DNA of 64,000 bases from Cladorhizidae sp. MBARI D1340-BT2 (Eukaryota; Porifera; Demospongiae; Poecilosclerida; Cladorhizidae): positions 2,641,303 to 2,705,302 of the forward strand of contig JAQNBH010000011.1 of the NCBI GenBank assembly GCA_028752905.1, read 5' to 3'. This document shows positions 31,150 to 40,725 of the stretch, piece by piece; positions within the stretch are counted from its first letter, which is position 1, and each line of letters opens with the position of its first letter. Made by a program: the position numbers and the translations under genes. The notes under the pieces were generated by a model, which did not search any database, was not told the DNA's origin, and was given only the letters and a program-made list of their open reading frames with translations.

Positions 31150-32130
31150 TAAATCTGAAGCTGGAAGCTTATCAACAAGAAGGTGTGAAAGCAATCCTGA
31201 CAAAGTATGTTGACGTCTTCAGTGATAAACCAGGATGAACCAGTGCAGCCCAGATAACAATCAATTCAGGAGATGTTACACCTGCTTATTTGCCTCCATA
31301 TTGCCTACCAGCAGCAAGTTTTGAGGTGGTACAGGAAGAAATCTGACAGCTTCTCCAGGCAGGCATTATCGAAAAGTCTGACAGTCCATGGGCAGCACCA
31401 GTGGTGTTGGTGCCAAAGAACTGAATAAAGTGACGAAGCCCGATCCCTATCCGATGCCATGGATTGACGAGCTGTTGCATGGTCTTGGGGAGCAGCAAGG
31501 TTCATAACGACATTGGACCTTACAAAGGGATACTGCCAGTCAGCCCCGACAGCATTCCGAAAACGGCTTTTGTGACGAAACTGGGAAAATACCAGTTCAA
31601 GACTATGCCATTTGGGTTGGTGGGCACACCAGCAACCTTACAGCACATGATGAACTCTGTGCTTGCAGACATTTTACCTTTTGCAGCTGCCTACAAGGAT
31701 GATGTGGTGGTGTTCAGTAGATCGTGGATAGAGGAGGTATTAACGAAACTTCGGATGACAGGATTAATGGCCAAACTGTGTAAATGCCAGTTTGGCATGA
31801 ATGAGTGCCGATTCCTGGGGCACATGGTGGGAAATGGACGAATTCACCCAGAATATGCAAAGGTTATGGCAGTTTACCAATTCAGACAACCGAAACAAAG
31901 AAGGCATTCTAGGGTCTGCCGGGGTATTATAGAAGATTTTTACCTCGTTTTGCTGACATAGCCGTCCCACTTACAGAAGCAACGAGAAAGGAGGCCCCAG
32001 GGAAAGTGAACTGGTCAAAGGAAATGCAACATGCTTTTGATGAGCTGAAGTCGATGCTAACCAGCAGCACCACGTTGATGAGCCCCAACACTGATAAGCA
32101 GTTCATGTTACAGACTGATATCACGGGGTT
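31150..32130 (+). pseudogene. gypsy reverse transcriptase and RNase H start
   Basis: Frames read TKYVDVFSDKPG, LLQAGIIEKSDSPWAAPVVLVPK, PDPYPMPWIDELL, then TLDLTKGYW-like sequence, KTAFVTKLGKYQFKTMPFGL and AYKDDVVVFS (catalytic YxDD with Lys), the LCKCQFGMNECRFLGH region and YYRRFLPRFADIAVPL. RNase H begins with MLQTDI at 32105 and stops there. At least five frame changes. Its position directly after the integrase is what defines the Gmr1-like order. Confidence 0.85.
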
Positions 32131-32236
32131 TTTTGACAATTTTATTTAATAATACTACTCAACACTATATTTCTCCATATATAGCTAGTGCTAAGAGATA
32201 GAGCTCTTCGTGTGCTTTAAAAGGATTGGAAATTTT

Positions 32237-32293
32237 AAAATCACCTTCTCAGTATTCACTTGACATTTCGACTAGATGCTCTAACCTTCATGT
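32237..32293 (-). repeat. Penelope-type half arm nested in the shared repeat
   Basis: AAATCACCTTCTCAGTATTC and CATTTCGACTAGATGCTCTA match the left arm at 2931-2993. The shared repeat is uninterrupted at this place in its partner copy, so the arm was inserted here. Confidence 0.7.
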
Positions 32294-32668
32294 GTTAGGT
32301 AAGTATTGGGCCAATGGCAACCAAAACAGTGGAAAAGCCCTTCATATTGGACCCATTGTATCTGGCATCACTTCAACAACAATTTCTAACTTCCTGCGGG
32401 AGTATGAAAGAAGATACATCAATAGTAGTACTTAGTATCATCATAAATATTGCCTGACATACTAATAACCTTTGAAAGAAGATACATCAATAGTTGTACT
32501 TATTTTCCTGACATCCTAATGACCTATGACATCAATAGTTGTACTTATTGGTTTTGCTTCACTAGCCGTCTCAGCTATGTACATGTACACAGAATACATC
32601 CCAATCAACCATGTGAGGTTTGAAGTTGATTGTTGAACCTCACTTGTTTTGTTGTTGTTGTTGTTTTG

Positions 32669-32727
32669 GGGTGGAGGGGGGGGGGGGGGCGGGGGGGGTT
32701 GGGGGGGGGGGGGGGGGGGGGTGGAGG
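32669..32727 (+). repeat. G-run tract with quadruplex potential
   Basis: About 60 bases almost entirely G with scattered T, A and C. The partner copy near 53155-53185 has only a modest C-rich block, so the run expanded here. Confidence 0.9.
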
Positions 32728-32952
32728 GCTGAAATACATATCCCAGATAAAATAATGTCAGTTTGTAGTAGTTTGCATGCCACTGACCAAATACCTAATA
32801 AGCTTACATGTGATCTGGCAACAACACATAGATGGGACCATTCTACAACCCTAATAATAATATGTGACATCAAATTACACAAGGAAATAACTAATTATCA
32901 CACAAACAAAACAGCAGTAATCACAAGACAATAATTATTATCCATTAGTCCC

Positions 32953-33330
32953 TTGAATATTGAAACTGATAGTCCTACATCTCTATTCATCTGGCCATCC
33001 CCTTGTACATGGAAAGAGGGTCAAGTGGACCAGTTTTATCTGCACCTTCAGCATTTGGTTAGTGATTGGGTAATACTCAAGACTCTCAAGTGCAAAAATG
33101 TTAAAACATTTTGTGAAACCAATAAAATGGGGAGTTGTAGCTTTTACAAGGTTTCTGTCTGCTTACCAGGAGAACAAAAGGAAGTTTTATGTGGCTTCAT
33201 GTCAAGTAGGAAGACCTCTAACAAATGTAGCCCTTACCCAATACTTACAAGAATAGAATGGCTTCAAGACTGTTGGTAACAGTATCGACAAGAATATTAG
33301 AGATTTATCTTTAGATCAACTTTTTGGTTA
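32953..33330 (+). repeat. Segment with coding-like part shared with 23895-24045 (inverted)
   Basis: The ORF 32953-33279 contains VCLPGEQKEVLCGFMSSRKT, matching the minus-strand frame at 23870-24067. Both then run into KNRMAS and TVSTRI after a shift. The family is not recognised; a Penelope-element C-terminal part is one possibility. Confidence 0.55.
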
Positions 33331-33429
33331 ACTGCTTCGGTCTTCATCATGCAAATTAAAAAAATGAAAACAACGCAATGCATCCACATTTGCTGGAAAA
33401 GCTTTTCACACAACAAAATTACTGCATGT

Positions 33430-33600
33430 GATTGATGAATTGTGATATTTGTATATGCATGTATATGTATGTGCATTATGTGTGAACATACATATGCATG
33501 TACATGTATGTGCATATGTGTGAACATACATATGCATGTACATGTATGTGCATATGTGTGAATATGTTGTGCATTATGTGTGAATATACATGTTTTGTTT
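33430..33600. repeat. Alternating purine-pyrimidine minisatellite
   Basis: Repeats of GAACATACATATGCATGTAC and TGTATGTGCATATGTGT with a period near 46 bp. The sequence is rich in CA/TG and TA steps and could adopt Z-DNA or cruciform states (inference). Confidence 0.8.
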
Positions 33601-33784
33601 TTTCCTTTTTCCTTTTCTTTCTTACTAAAGACAAAAATATACCAAAACAGAAACAACAGAAACCATGACCCAACACAAATACAACTCCTGGCCCAAGGCC
33701 TCAGTAAAAATAATTCTGCATATTCCTCTTGCTCTACTCAAGGCAGACCAAACCAATCCATGGAAAGCTGTTAACCAGAAAGAC

Positions 33785-34010
33785 ACCAACACACAAGGGA
33801 CACAGAAAACACAAGGACATGAAAGATACGGAACCCGAGGGTCACAAAGAACACAAATACACAAGAGGCACAAAGAACATGAGAGTCACGAAAGACACTA
33901 GAACAATGGTCACAAAGTAGACAAAGAACACAAGGGACATGAAAGACAGAACTCAGGGGTCACAAAATAGACAAAGAACACGAGAGGCACAAACAAGGCA
34001 AGCCTAATGG
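33785..34010 (+). repeat. Degenerate short tandem repeat (CACAAAGAACAC type)
   Basis: Repeated units such as CACAAAGAACACAAG, GGACATGAAAGAC and GGGTCACAAA. The plus strand reads as His/Lys/Glu-rich repeats (KEHESHERH), but the frame does not persist. Confidence 0.7.
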
Positions 34011-34139
34011 ACACAAAGAACATCTATGAAAGCACTCACAGTTATTCAAAGTATGCAACCAGAAGGGCTAGTTTCCTCCTGATTTCTGAGATTCTCTCCC
34101 GCCCCCCCCCCCCTCCCCACCCCTCTCCTCCAAAGTAGA

Positions 34140-34230
34140 GGGTTTTCCCTCAGTTCCCTAGTTTTTTCTTATCTGCTATATAGCCCAACCAAAACAAACC
34201 AAACCCTGTACCATTGTGAATCATTCACAG
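34140..34230 (-). repeat. Inverted partner of 24055-24135
   Basis: The reverse complement reads CACAATGGTACAGGGTTTGG, TTGGTTGGGCTATATAG and AGAAAAAACTAGGGAACTGA, matching 24060-24130. Confidence 0.7.
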
Positions 34231-35185
34231 TCCAACCACACACCCAGTAATACATGACACCCACTACTTTAGCATCACTCACTTACACCATCCACCATGA
34301 AGTAATCACTAAAGTGCGAACACCTGCTCACCACCTCTTCATATGCACCAATAGGCATGGAGCACCTCATTATTAGCACTGATGAAGATACCTCCCATCC
34401 AAAGCTTGGCCAAATAAGAATTCGTTATCAAAGTATTATTTCTAAGAACTATTTCTAGAGAAAATACTATATCAATAAACCCTCTGCCATGTCTCTTGCT
34501 ACTCAGCATTGAATAATCTTTCCCAGAGTAGCCAGAGGATATCGAGAGGCCAGGTTCTCCAACCCAGGACCCATAACGAGGATGGACCCTCTCATCGCTC
34601 TCGATCTACCCCATGTTCATCATTCTCACTCACTGGAAAGATGAAGAAAATCTCCTGCTTCACCATCTCAAGCACCACTGCAAACACTGAGTTGCCACAC
34701 GCACACACCATCAATACTATCCCACCAAGCAATAAATACACCCTAGAGAGCTTCTACTTCCAGGAGTACTCCACCCCAATCCAGAACAGCCCCCAAATGA
34801 ACTGGAGAACACAGAAACAAAAATTTCATATAGCCTCCTCCAACACACACTCACAGACTACACAGACAATATTTATGCCCACACTACAGCATTTGTGCTT
34901 AGAACAAACCGCATTGCCCTAGCCCTAGCCCCAGTCCTAGCCCTAGCCTTAGTGACCCACTAGTAGCAGTGGTAAGTAACTGTCAACCACCACCTATTCT
35001 CGCCATCAATTCTTGATCACTTAAATATACTGGAAGCATGACAGATTATGTATGGTGCCATGTTGTCAGGAATTACTAGTTATATAGCAGCAGTTATCAA
35101 CAATATTTTGTAGCTAGCTCCCAGGTAACTGTTCTTGATTGTTTCTGCCAAAGAAATGTAGGAGAGCTGATTCTGTGAAGAAGGG
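34231..35185. other. No gene seen
   Basis: The plus ORF 34509-34922 is Thr/Ser/Gln-rich without a recognisable domain. A CCCTAG-type run occurs at 34917-34950. C runs lie just upstream at 34101-34112. Confidence 0.4.
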
Positions 35186-35189
35186 TGGG

Positions 35190-35350
35190 ATAATGTGAAA
35201 AAATTGGACGTAGCCCAGGCAAAAAAGTTCAAGCAGTGGTCAGATAACAGCATTAAACTAGCAATGGAGGCTATGAAAGGAGATCATTGCAATGGTACAA
35301 ATGAACTATTACAACACTTAAGCAGAGCAATAACTATCTACAATAGCTTG
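35190..35350 (+). pseudogene. pogo-type psq helix-turn-helix fragment
   Basis: KKFKQWSDNSIKLAMEAMKGD resembles the first helices of the psq-type DNA-binding domain at the start of pogo transposases (W-S-D/E...A-x-x-A-V/M-x-x-G). The second half (recognition helix) is lost after about 35320. No catalytic sequence follows. It is a separate remnant from the element at 14846. Confidence 0.4.
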
Positions 35351-35587
35351 CTATTTTCAGTTGAAAAAATGTTGACCAAAAAAACAGACAATTTTTTTTT
35401 TATGATGTCTGTTAAAAATTCCCATTCAGTGTATCTATAATATTTTTTTTTTTGACTGCAGTAATTAGGGTCAACTAAGTTCCAGGTTAATGGCAAAATT
35501 ACATCACTTCCTGAAATACATTACAATCATGTATAATTATTATATATAATGTTCTGAGACAGAACCAGTCTCCAGCTACATGTTTTG

Positions 35588-36490
35588 TTACAAACATTGT
35601 CTCTCTTTCTTCCTTGTATATATGGCCTTTAATAGCATTTTCCAAATCATCATGAAAATGTCGAACAAATCCACACATTCAGCCATGATCAGTTGATGAC
35701 CCTTTACCAATCCAGGGTTCCTCTCGACAAAAAACTTGATACGAGGATCATTGAGAGCATCTTTATGTAAAACATTCAGATGTTTTTTCAATTAAGTTCT
35801 CTCCCTCTCCAAGACAAATGTCTCCATACTATAGTTCTCCTTGATAGCTTAACTTCAAGGCCATAACTTTTGATGATATGTCGAACAAATTCTGTTGTCT
35901 CCAGGTTGTGGATACGTATGCCTGAGGATGTTGCCAAAGGCAAGATATGCCTTATAGCTGAATACCTTTGCAATTACATAGAGGGGGGTTAGGGGATTGC
36001 ATGATGAATTCTCTGAAGAAGATATATAGACCTACAAAATACATGTATGGTCCACCCTGATGTATGGTTCACCCCGGTATTTATCTTTGAAAAAACTGAG
36101 CCCAACTTGTACCATTGTGTAAGGACTGCCATCAGCTTTGTGCTTTCTTTCAATGCCCATAAAAGCCACACCTCTCAAGGATCCATCATTTCTTTCTCTA
36201 GATAGAACTACATAGGTGTAGGATAAGGCCAACTTGCAAAATTCTTTATAAGTTACATCAGAATCATTCATAGTATTTATGAACTGGTATAGCTCTGATA
36301 ATGAAATTTCCACTTGCATATGTATACATACATAATGCATTCTGGCACTCATCTTCTTCCTGCAGTCCATGGCCTTAGGTGCTGTGGCGATGTTCCAGAT
36401 CATGTAGGCCTCCCGGAAGTAGAAGTGTAGATTGCTTAAAACCCGCCATAGCACGTAAAACAAGACCACTGCAAACAAAGAGGTACTCAT
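35588..36490 (-). pseudogene. Inverted broken copy of the 22061 gene
   Basis: Read on the minus strand from 36490, the first 130 codons closely match the gene at 22061 (LHFYFREAYMIWNIAT, NDSDVTYKEFCKLALSYTY, GSLRGVAFMGIERKHKADG). Within it are a small deletion in the codons after the Arg/Met/His stretch, a shift after KYRGEP, stops near 35990, and a shortened stretch near 35850-35870. The C-terminal part (35791-35588) again matches (DPRIKFFVERNPG, then KGHQLIMAECVD). Similarity continues about 80 bp past the stop but fades upstream of the start. It is a decayed duplicate. Confidence 0.9.
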
Positions 36491-36779
36491 TACACATTAC
36501 ACTAGAATTGCACTTTTGGATGAAAGCCGACTGAGACCGGCAAGTTTTTTACAATCTGGCATGGGCTGCGCCTTTACCTTCGGGGTGGAGGAAGATGGAG
36601 GTGTGGTGTCTCCAACTCGATACATATTTCCGACTTTTTTTTTGCAGTATAGCCTTACCAGTCACACAATACAAACAAAGAAAAAATGGAAGGATGGTGA
36701 TCTATCCACAATGTAGCTTTAGGTTCACGCGAATCCACATTTTTATGATGTAGACTGGGAACCTAGTCAGTGTTTAAAA

Positions 36780-37065
36780 AAGTGTGGTTACCACTTTATA
36801 GCTCCATAGTTCTGCAAACTTTATGGTATGGAACAATATATTGCGTAAAAGATAGGTCTCCCTGTGTGCTCTCTTTTGATACTAAAATATTTTTCATAGG
36901 TATAACTATACCAAAGCTATTGGTGCGGGATACCTCAACCCCTGAGTGCCTGATTTTTCTGCATAAATATCTCCACTTTGCCAAGTGCTAGAGAGCCGAA
37001 ATTAGCACCAGTGGCTAGAGGAAGCCCTGCATGCAATGACTTTTTTAATCAGTCGCTAAAACTTA
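36780..37065 (+). repeat. R1 interspersed repeat, copy G
   Basis: GGTTACCACTTTATAGCTCC, GATAGGTCTCCCTGTGTGCT, TAGGTATAACTATACC, GAGCCGAAATTAGCACC and AGTGGCTAGAGGAAGCCC are present in family order. Confidence 0.75.
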
Positions 37066-37089
37066 AGTAAGTCACATACGCTCCAGTAA

Positions 37090-37235
37090 ATTAAGTATAA
37101 TTTTACCCATGAAAAATGTTTTAGTATCAAAAGAGAGAACACAGAGAGATCTATCTGTTGTGCTATAAATCAAGTCCATACCATGAAGTTTGCAGAATCT
37201 ATGTAGTTATAAAGTGGTAACTACATTTTTGGGGG
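37090..37235 (-). repeat. R1 interspersed repeat, copy H (inverted, partial)
   Basis: The reverse complement carries the first half of R1 (TAGTTACCACTTTATAACTA-like start, then CACAACAGATAGATCTCTCT and CTGTGTTCTCTC). Together with copy G it forms a foldback with a short spacer, like copies B and C. Confidence 0.7.
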
Positions 37236-37329
37236 GGCACCTACTGGTGGTTTCGCCCCCTTTAAATTGCAGTTTTATATGCTAGAGATGCTAGACACCT
37301 TTACCACCACAAGGATATGAAAGGTAAAG

Positions 37330-37960
37330 GGTCAGCCACGCCTGACTCTGAAGACTCAACCATGAATGTGAACATGCCTACGAATACTCCAACTCCAATG
37401 AGTAGTTCTACAACCACAAAATGGTGAGTTGCTGAAATAGGTGCCTTGTTCATTCAGGGGGAGATATGTCATGCATTGCCCTTGGAGATCGATGCTGGTG
37501 ATAGTCTGACAGGCTGTTAGGCTCCAACTTCCCAGTGACTCCACAACCAGGGGGACGAGGAGTATACCATTGGAGCAACATGCTCCTGTGTGGGCAACCA
37601 TTTTCCTCTCCTCCCCAATCTGAAGAGCATAGCCTGAGTTAATTGAGGCTTCAGCCAGAGTCTACTGCTGCATAGTTGAAATAACAGTCACATCTAAGGA
37701 GACTGGCTGATCCGTCAACTAATTTGGGAGGTACACATCAGCTGGGTGACTGCTTGAACCTGGGATTAGGGGTCGAGTCTCCTTCCGTGGTGCAAGAGCA
37801 GCCAATTGCCATCAAGAAAAATGTATCATAGATGGAGTCATGCCTATAGATCCTGTCTCCATTCCCACCACACCACACCTGTTGATCCCCATAGACGTCT
37901 GCAGCCCTCTGGCAAATTGCGCAAGTCTGCTTCTCAGACCTAGCCAGTGTTGTAGGCACA
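37330..37960 (-). pseudogene. LINE C-terminal remnant, second copy
   Basis: Minus-strand frames read CAICQRAADVYGDQQVWCGG (zinc knuckle with the His changed to Gln), GDRIYRHDSIYDTFF and, after shifts, a ADVYLPN and LDVTVIST segment and EERKMVAHTG. These match the order in the LINE at 20016-20530. The RT domain is absent. Confidence 0.65.
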
Positions 37961-38284
37961 GCCTAAATTCCTTGTCAAAAATGTTACTTAGCTCTATGTC
38001 ATTTATGCCAATTCTATGGCAGTCTAGTTTTCAAAGGTCATATAGAGTAGCTATACCAGGATGTGCTGAGAAATCATTAACTTCACTGATCCAATACCAG
38101 TCCAAGTCCATGGCATTGATGGACCTTATTGGACCACTTCCTCTCAGGAATCAGAAAACTATAACATTATTATTAGGTAAGCATTTGCATGATACAAATA
38201 AAATGGTGAAAAGCACAAAAGACAGACAAAGTGGAAAGACATTCTGTATGGAGTTGTAGGACTTTATTCCCTTCCTAGGAGGGA
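37961..38284. other. Unassigned; faint gypsy-integrase-like words
   Basis: Around 38098-38160 the plus strand reads MALMDLIGPLPLRNQ, reminiscent of the start of a gypsy integrase core, but nothing before or after supports it. Confidence 0.2.
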
Positions 38285-38555
38285 TCAATTTTGCAAGTAC
38301 ACGTACTTCTGTCCAGGATATAGAGCTACATGGGTATGTCAAGCACAGGGGATCAATTACTAGATAATTTCTGCTAAGATCTGTTCCAGGATGGCTACAT
38401 AGTCATGCCATATACAGGTGGGATCATTAGCTCTGTAATAGATCTGTTCCAGGAATTACCTAGGCATGTCATGCACAGGGGGATAGATTACTGCTATGTG
38501 GGAGTATCAATTTTGCTATTCGATCTGTTCCAGGATGGCTACATAGTCATGTTTT
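38285..38555 (+). repeat. Degenerate minisatellite, about 75-bp unit
   Basis: GATCTGTTCCAGGATGGCTA, GATCTGTTCCAGGAATTACC and again GATCTGTTCCAGGATGGCTA start successive units; each has a CATGCACAGGGGGAT-type block. The first unit (38300-38360) is more diverged. Confidence 0.75.
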
Positions 38556-38574
38556 ATTTACTATGATTTATGAA

Positions 38575-38745
38575 ATTACAACTTTGTGCTCGGTGCAACT
38601 TTACCCAAGATGAACAAACGTCATTGATCATTCATACTATATGCAAGTCCATTGTTATATACAGTACTGTAGGAGTTGGTATATAGGCAAGCTCAGGATT
38701 CCATTTACTAGGAATTCATGTTAGCCTAGGAAGTTTATGGAACTT
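38575..38745 (-). repeat. Inverted partner of 9410-9560
   Basis: The reverse complement carries ATGAATTCCTAG, CAATGGACTTGCATAT, ATGAATGATCAATG and GTTCATCTTGGGTAAAGTTG in the same order as 9410-9560. Confidence 0.6.
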
Positions 38746-39129
38746 CACACAATCTCTTACCATTGTCATATCTAGGGGTGTAGGCAGGGGGTGCTAAGGG
38801 GGGGAAGTCCATTTTTCATGTTAAAACACCAATTTTTCAACCATACAATCAGCATCAGTCATAGACCCGACTATGGAGTAAGATATTGTTACAGGCTCAA
38901 AATTCAGTTAATCATTTCACTTTGGACACGATCCAAATGCTTTTAAGGGGGGCATTTTTTAACTATCACATCATCTTATCCATGTCAGAAGAGGAGTGGT
39001 GAAGAGCTTGTAAGCCAGGAGAGTAGTGACAGTTAATATTTAGTGTTTAGTGCATAGACACCTGCAAAGTAAATCATAACAATAACAATTGCACCATAGT
39101 ACAGCTCAGCCATAGCTATAATAATTAAT
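38746..39129. other. No gene seen
   Basis: AT-rich, with a G run near 38801-38806. Nothing recognised. Confidence 0.45.
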
Positions 39130-39290
39130 TTCCTAAATGACATTCTCAATTTTGAACCTGAACATGATTCGCTTGATGTTTTGACTAGAAGCTCTACTCT
39201 TCATTATTCCTGATGAGGACTATAGAATCTAGTCGAAACGTCGAGAGAGTAAAAATTCAAGTTGATTATTGAGAGGGTCATTGTAAGCTC
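39130..39290. repeat. Penelope-type foldback with intact hammerhead-like core
   Basis: Arms are CATTCTCAATTTTGAACCTG on the left and, inverted, TTCAAGTTGATTATTGAGAG on the right. The core between them is described in the ncRNA entry. Confidence 0.7.
39205..39250 (+). ncRNA. Hammerhead-ribozyme-like motif, best copy
   Basis: CTGATGA (39210-39216) is followed by GACTA (39218-39222), a 7-base loop, TAGTC (39230-39234) that pairs with GACTA, then GAAACGTC (39235-39242). This gives the conserved core of a hammerhead: CUGAUGA, stem II, GAAA, a minimal ACGU stem III, and UC at the expected cleavage point. Stem I could form between ATTC before the core and GAG after it. One unpaired G (39217) separates the core from stem II, which weakens the case. 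Such motifs, with very short stem III acting as dimers, are known in Penelope-like elements. Confidence 0.45.
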
Positions 39291-40725
39291 TATTTTTTTT
39301 TAATTTGCTTGCACTCAATGCCTAACATTCATTACAAGTTATTTTAAATATAGGCACCAACCTCTACTACTACTTATACATTGGAAACAGCCACTACTCT
39401 TGGATATTAGAATGTACTATTACTAGTCTACTACCATGTTAATTAAGTTTATTTCACAGACATATAATATTTACAGTATTCATTGGTGAGCGGAGTTGGA
39501 AGTTGGATGGAACACTTGTTATTGTCATGCATGGCATACGCATGTATCAATATAATGTATCTATGTATACCCTGTAGGTTCACCAATAAAAATATAAACA
39601 GGTTACATGCATTAAATAGTAAGGGATCAGAAATGGTTGTCACAGTGAAGAGAATAACTTAAGAGAACACCAGGCAGCAGATAGGAAGCTTAACTGGCAT
39701 GTTTGCACTGCACAAATGAGATCAGGTTAATGTTAATAAGCAGAACAGGTCACAGCTTGAATAGCAGACATAGAGTTTTAAGATTTTTTTTTTTTTAATC
39801 AGATTTTTTTAGTGCAAAAAAACGAGCTAATTGAAAGAGAAACCTTAAAAGTAGTTGAAAGTCTTCATACAAGCAAATGAAATTGTAATACTCCTACAAG
39901 CACTTTAAAACTAGCCCCCCCTCCATAGTCACTCGTACATTTTTTTTTTGCTGCGCAGGCAGGTGAGAACTGGCAGCATGGCTGTATGACTGGCATAGTT
40001 ACTAGGTTTGTCGACATGGTCTAACTTATTTCTTTTTCTTCGCTTGCTGCTCAATGCTTATTTACTAGTAAGCAGTACTCCATTTTCTACAGAACAAGTG
40101 CTGTTCTCACTTGCCCGTGCAGGCCGTTGTCTTTCCTCCAGCTTCGAATGTTTTGTTTTGTCGGTCATTCTCTTAACCATTCCTGCATATACCCTGCATG
40201 ACCCCATTATTTGGCAAGAGAAGCAAGCTCTGACCATGAGGTTGGTGGAAAACTTATTTTGCCATGTATGTTTAACTATAGGTTCACCGTAAAAAATATA
40301 TACCTTAGTTAAATAATACAGGCCAACATAACTGTGATAGTTTTCTTAGTGAAGAAACACTTTAGGGCAGTTTAGAAACTTGACAGGTCCGGCAGTACTG
40401 CGCAGGTGAGAATGGGATACACGTTAATTGCTGTGCATATACCTACCAGATAGCAGAATTATCCAACCTGAAATAGGACAAGTAACAAACCTAGCCATTA
40501 TAAACCACCACCTGCCTAGGCCCTCATAACCCCCCCCCCCCCCCCCCCCCCCCTCTCAATTAATTAAGAAAGTTGCTACACAAGAAGGTGAGAATGAGCT
40601 ACATAGCTGACAGGATGACGGGTATGGTTACTTGGTTCATTAATATGCTCTAGCTTTTTTCTTTGCTTGCCACACAATGCCTAGCATTCATTACTTGTTG
40701 TCATTGTAACAGTTTTATGGAGCAT
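39291..40725 (+). repeat. Three diverged tandem copies of a 600-650-bp segment
   Basis: Related blocks recur: CTTGCACTCAATGCCTAACA (39308), CTTGCTGCTCAATGCTTATT (40042) and CTTGCCACACAATGCCTAGC (40666). Others are TAGGTTCACCAATAAAAATA (39577) and TAGGTTCACCGTAAAAAATA (40280), and the GCGCAGGCAGGTGAGAA and GCGCAGGTGAGAATGGG pair. No protein was found. A C run fills 40530-40552. Confidence 0.5.

Larger units (their letters stand above)
28260..32130 (+). mobile_element. Ty3/gypsy element with integrase before reverse transcriptase (Gmr1-like order)
   Basis: The plus strand shows gag (28260-28880), protease (28930-29060), integrase (29500-31094) and then reverse transcriptase with the start of RNase H (31150-32130), all in one orientation. 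In normal Ty3/gypsy elements the integrase is last. The order seen here is that of the Gmr1 group, known mainly from deuterostomes, whose gag is related to the SCAN domain. The gap between the integrase C-terminal GPY-type domain and the RT start is short, so the order is not produced by joining two elements. Frames are broken throughout; a solo LTR is inserted at 30119. No flanking LTRs of its own were found. Confidence 0.8.
32131..32945 (+). repeat. Repeat shared with 52925-53440 (inverted), following RNase H in both
   Basis: Blocks TCGTGTGCTTTAAAAGGATT, TAAGTATTGGGCCAATGGCA, CCTTCATATTGG, GAGGTTTGAAGTTGATTGTT, the G-rich tract, GGGACCATTCTACAACCC and AAACAGCAGTAATCACAAGA occur in the same order on the minus strand at 53440-52925. 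In both places the block comes directly after a gypsy RNase H start, so it may be the 3' end of the same internally deleted gypsy family. Confidence 0.75.

Noticed and set aside
34917..34950. CCCTAG repeats resembling telomeric DNA
   Set aside because: Only a few imperfect units, and the metazoan repeat is CCCTAA; a chance low-complexity run is more likely.
38098..38175. MALMDLIGPLP words like a gypsy integrase start
   Set aside because: Only about 12 residues match and nothing around them supports an integrase.
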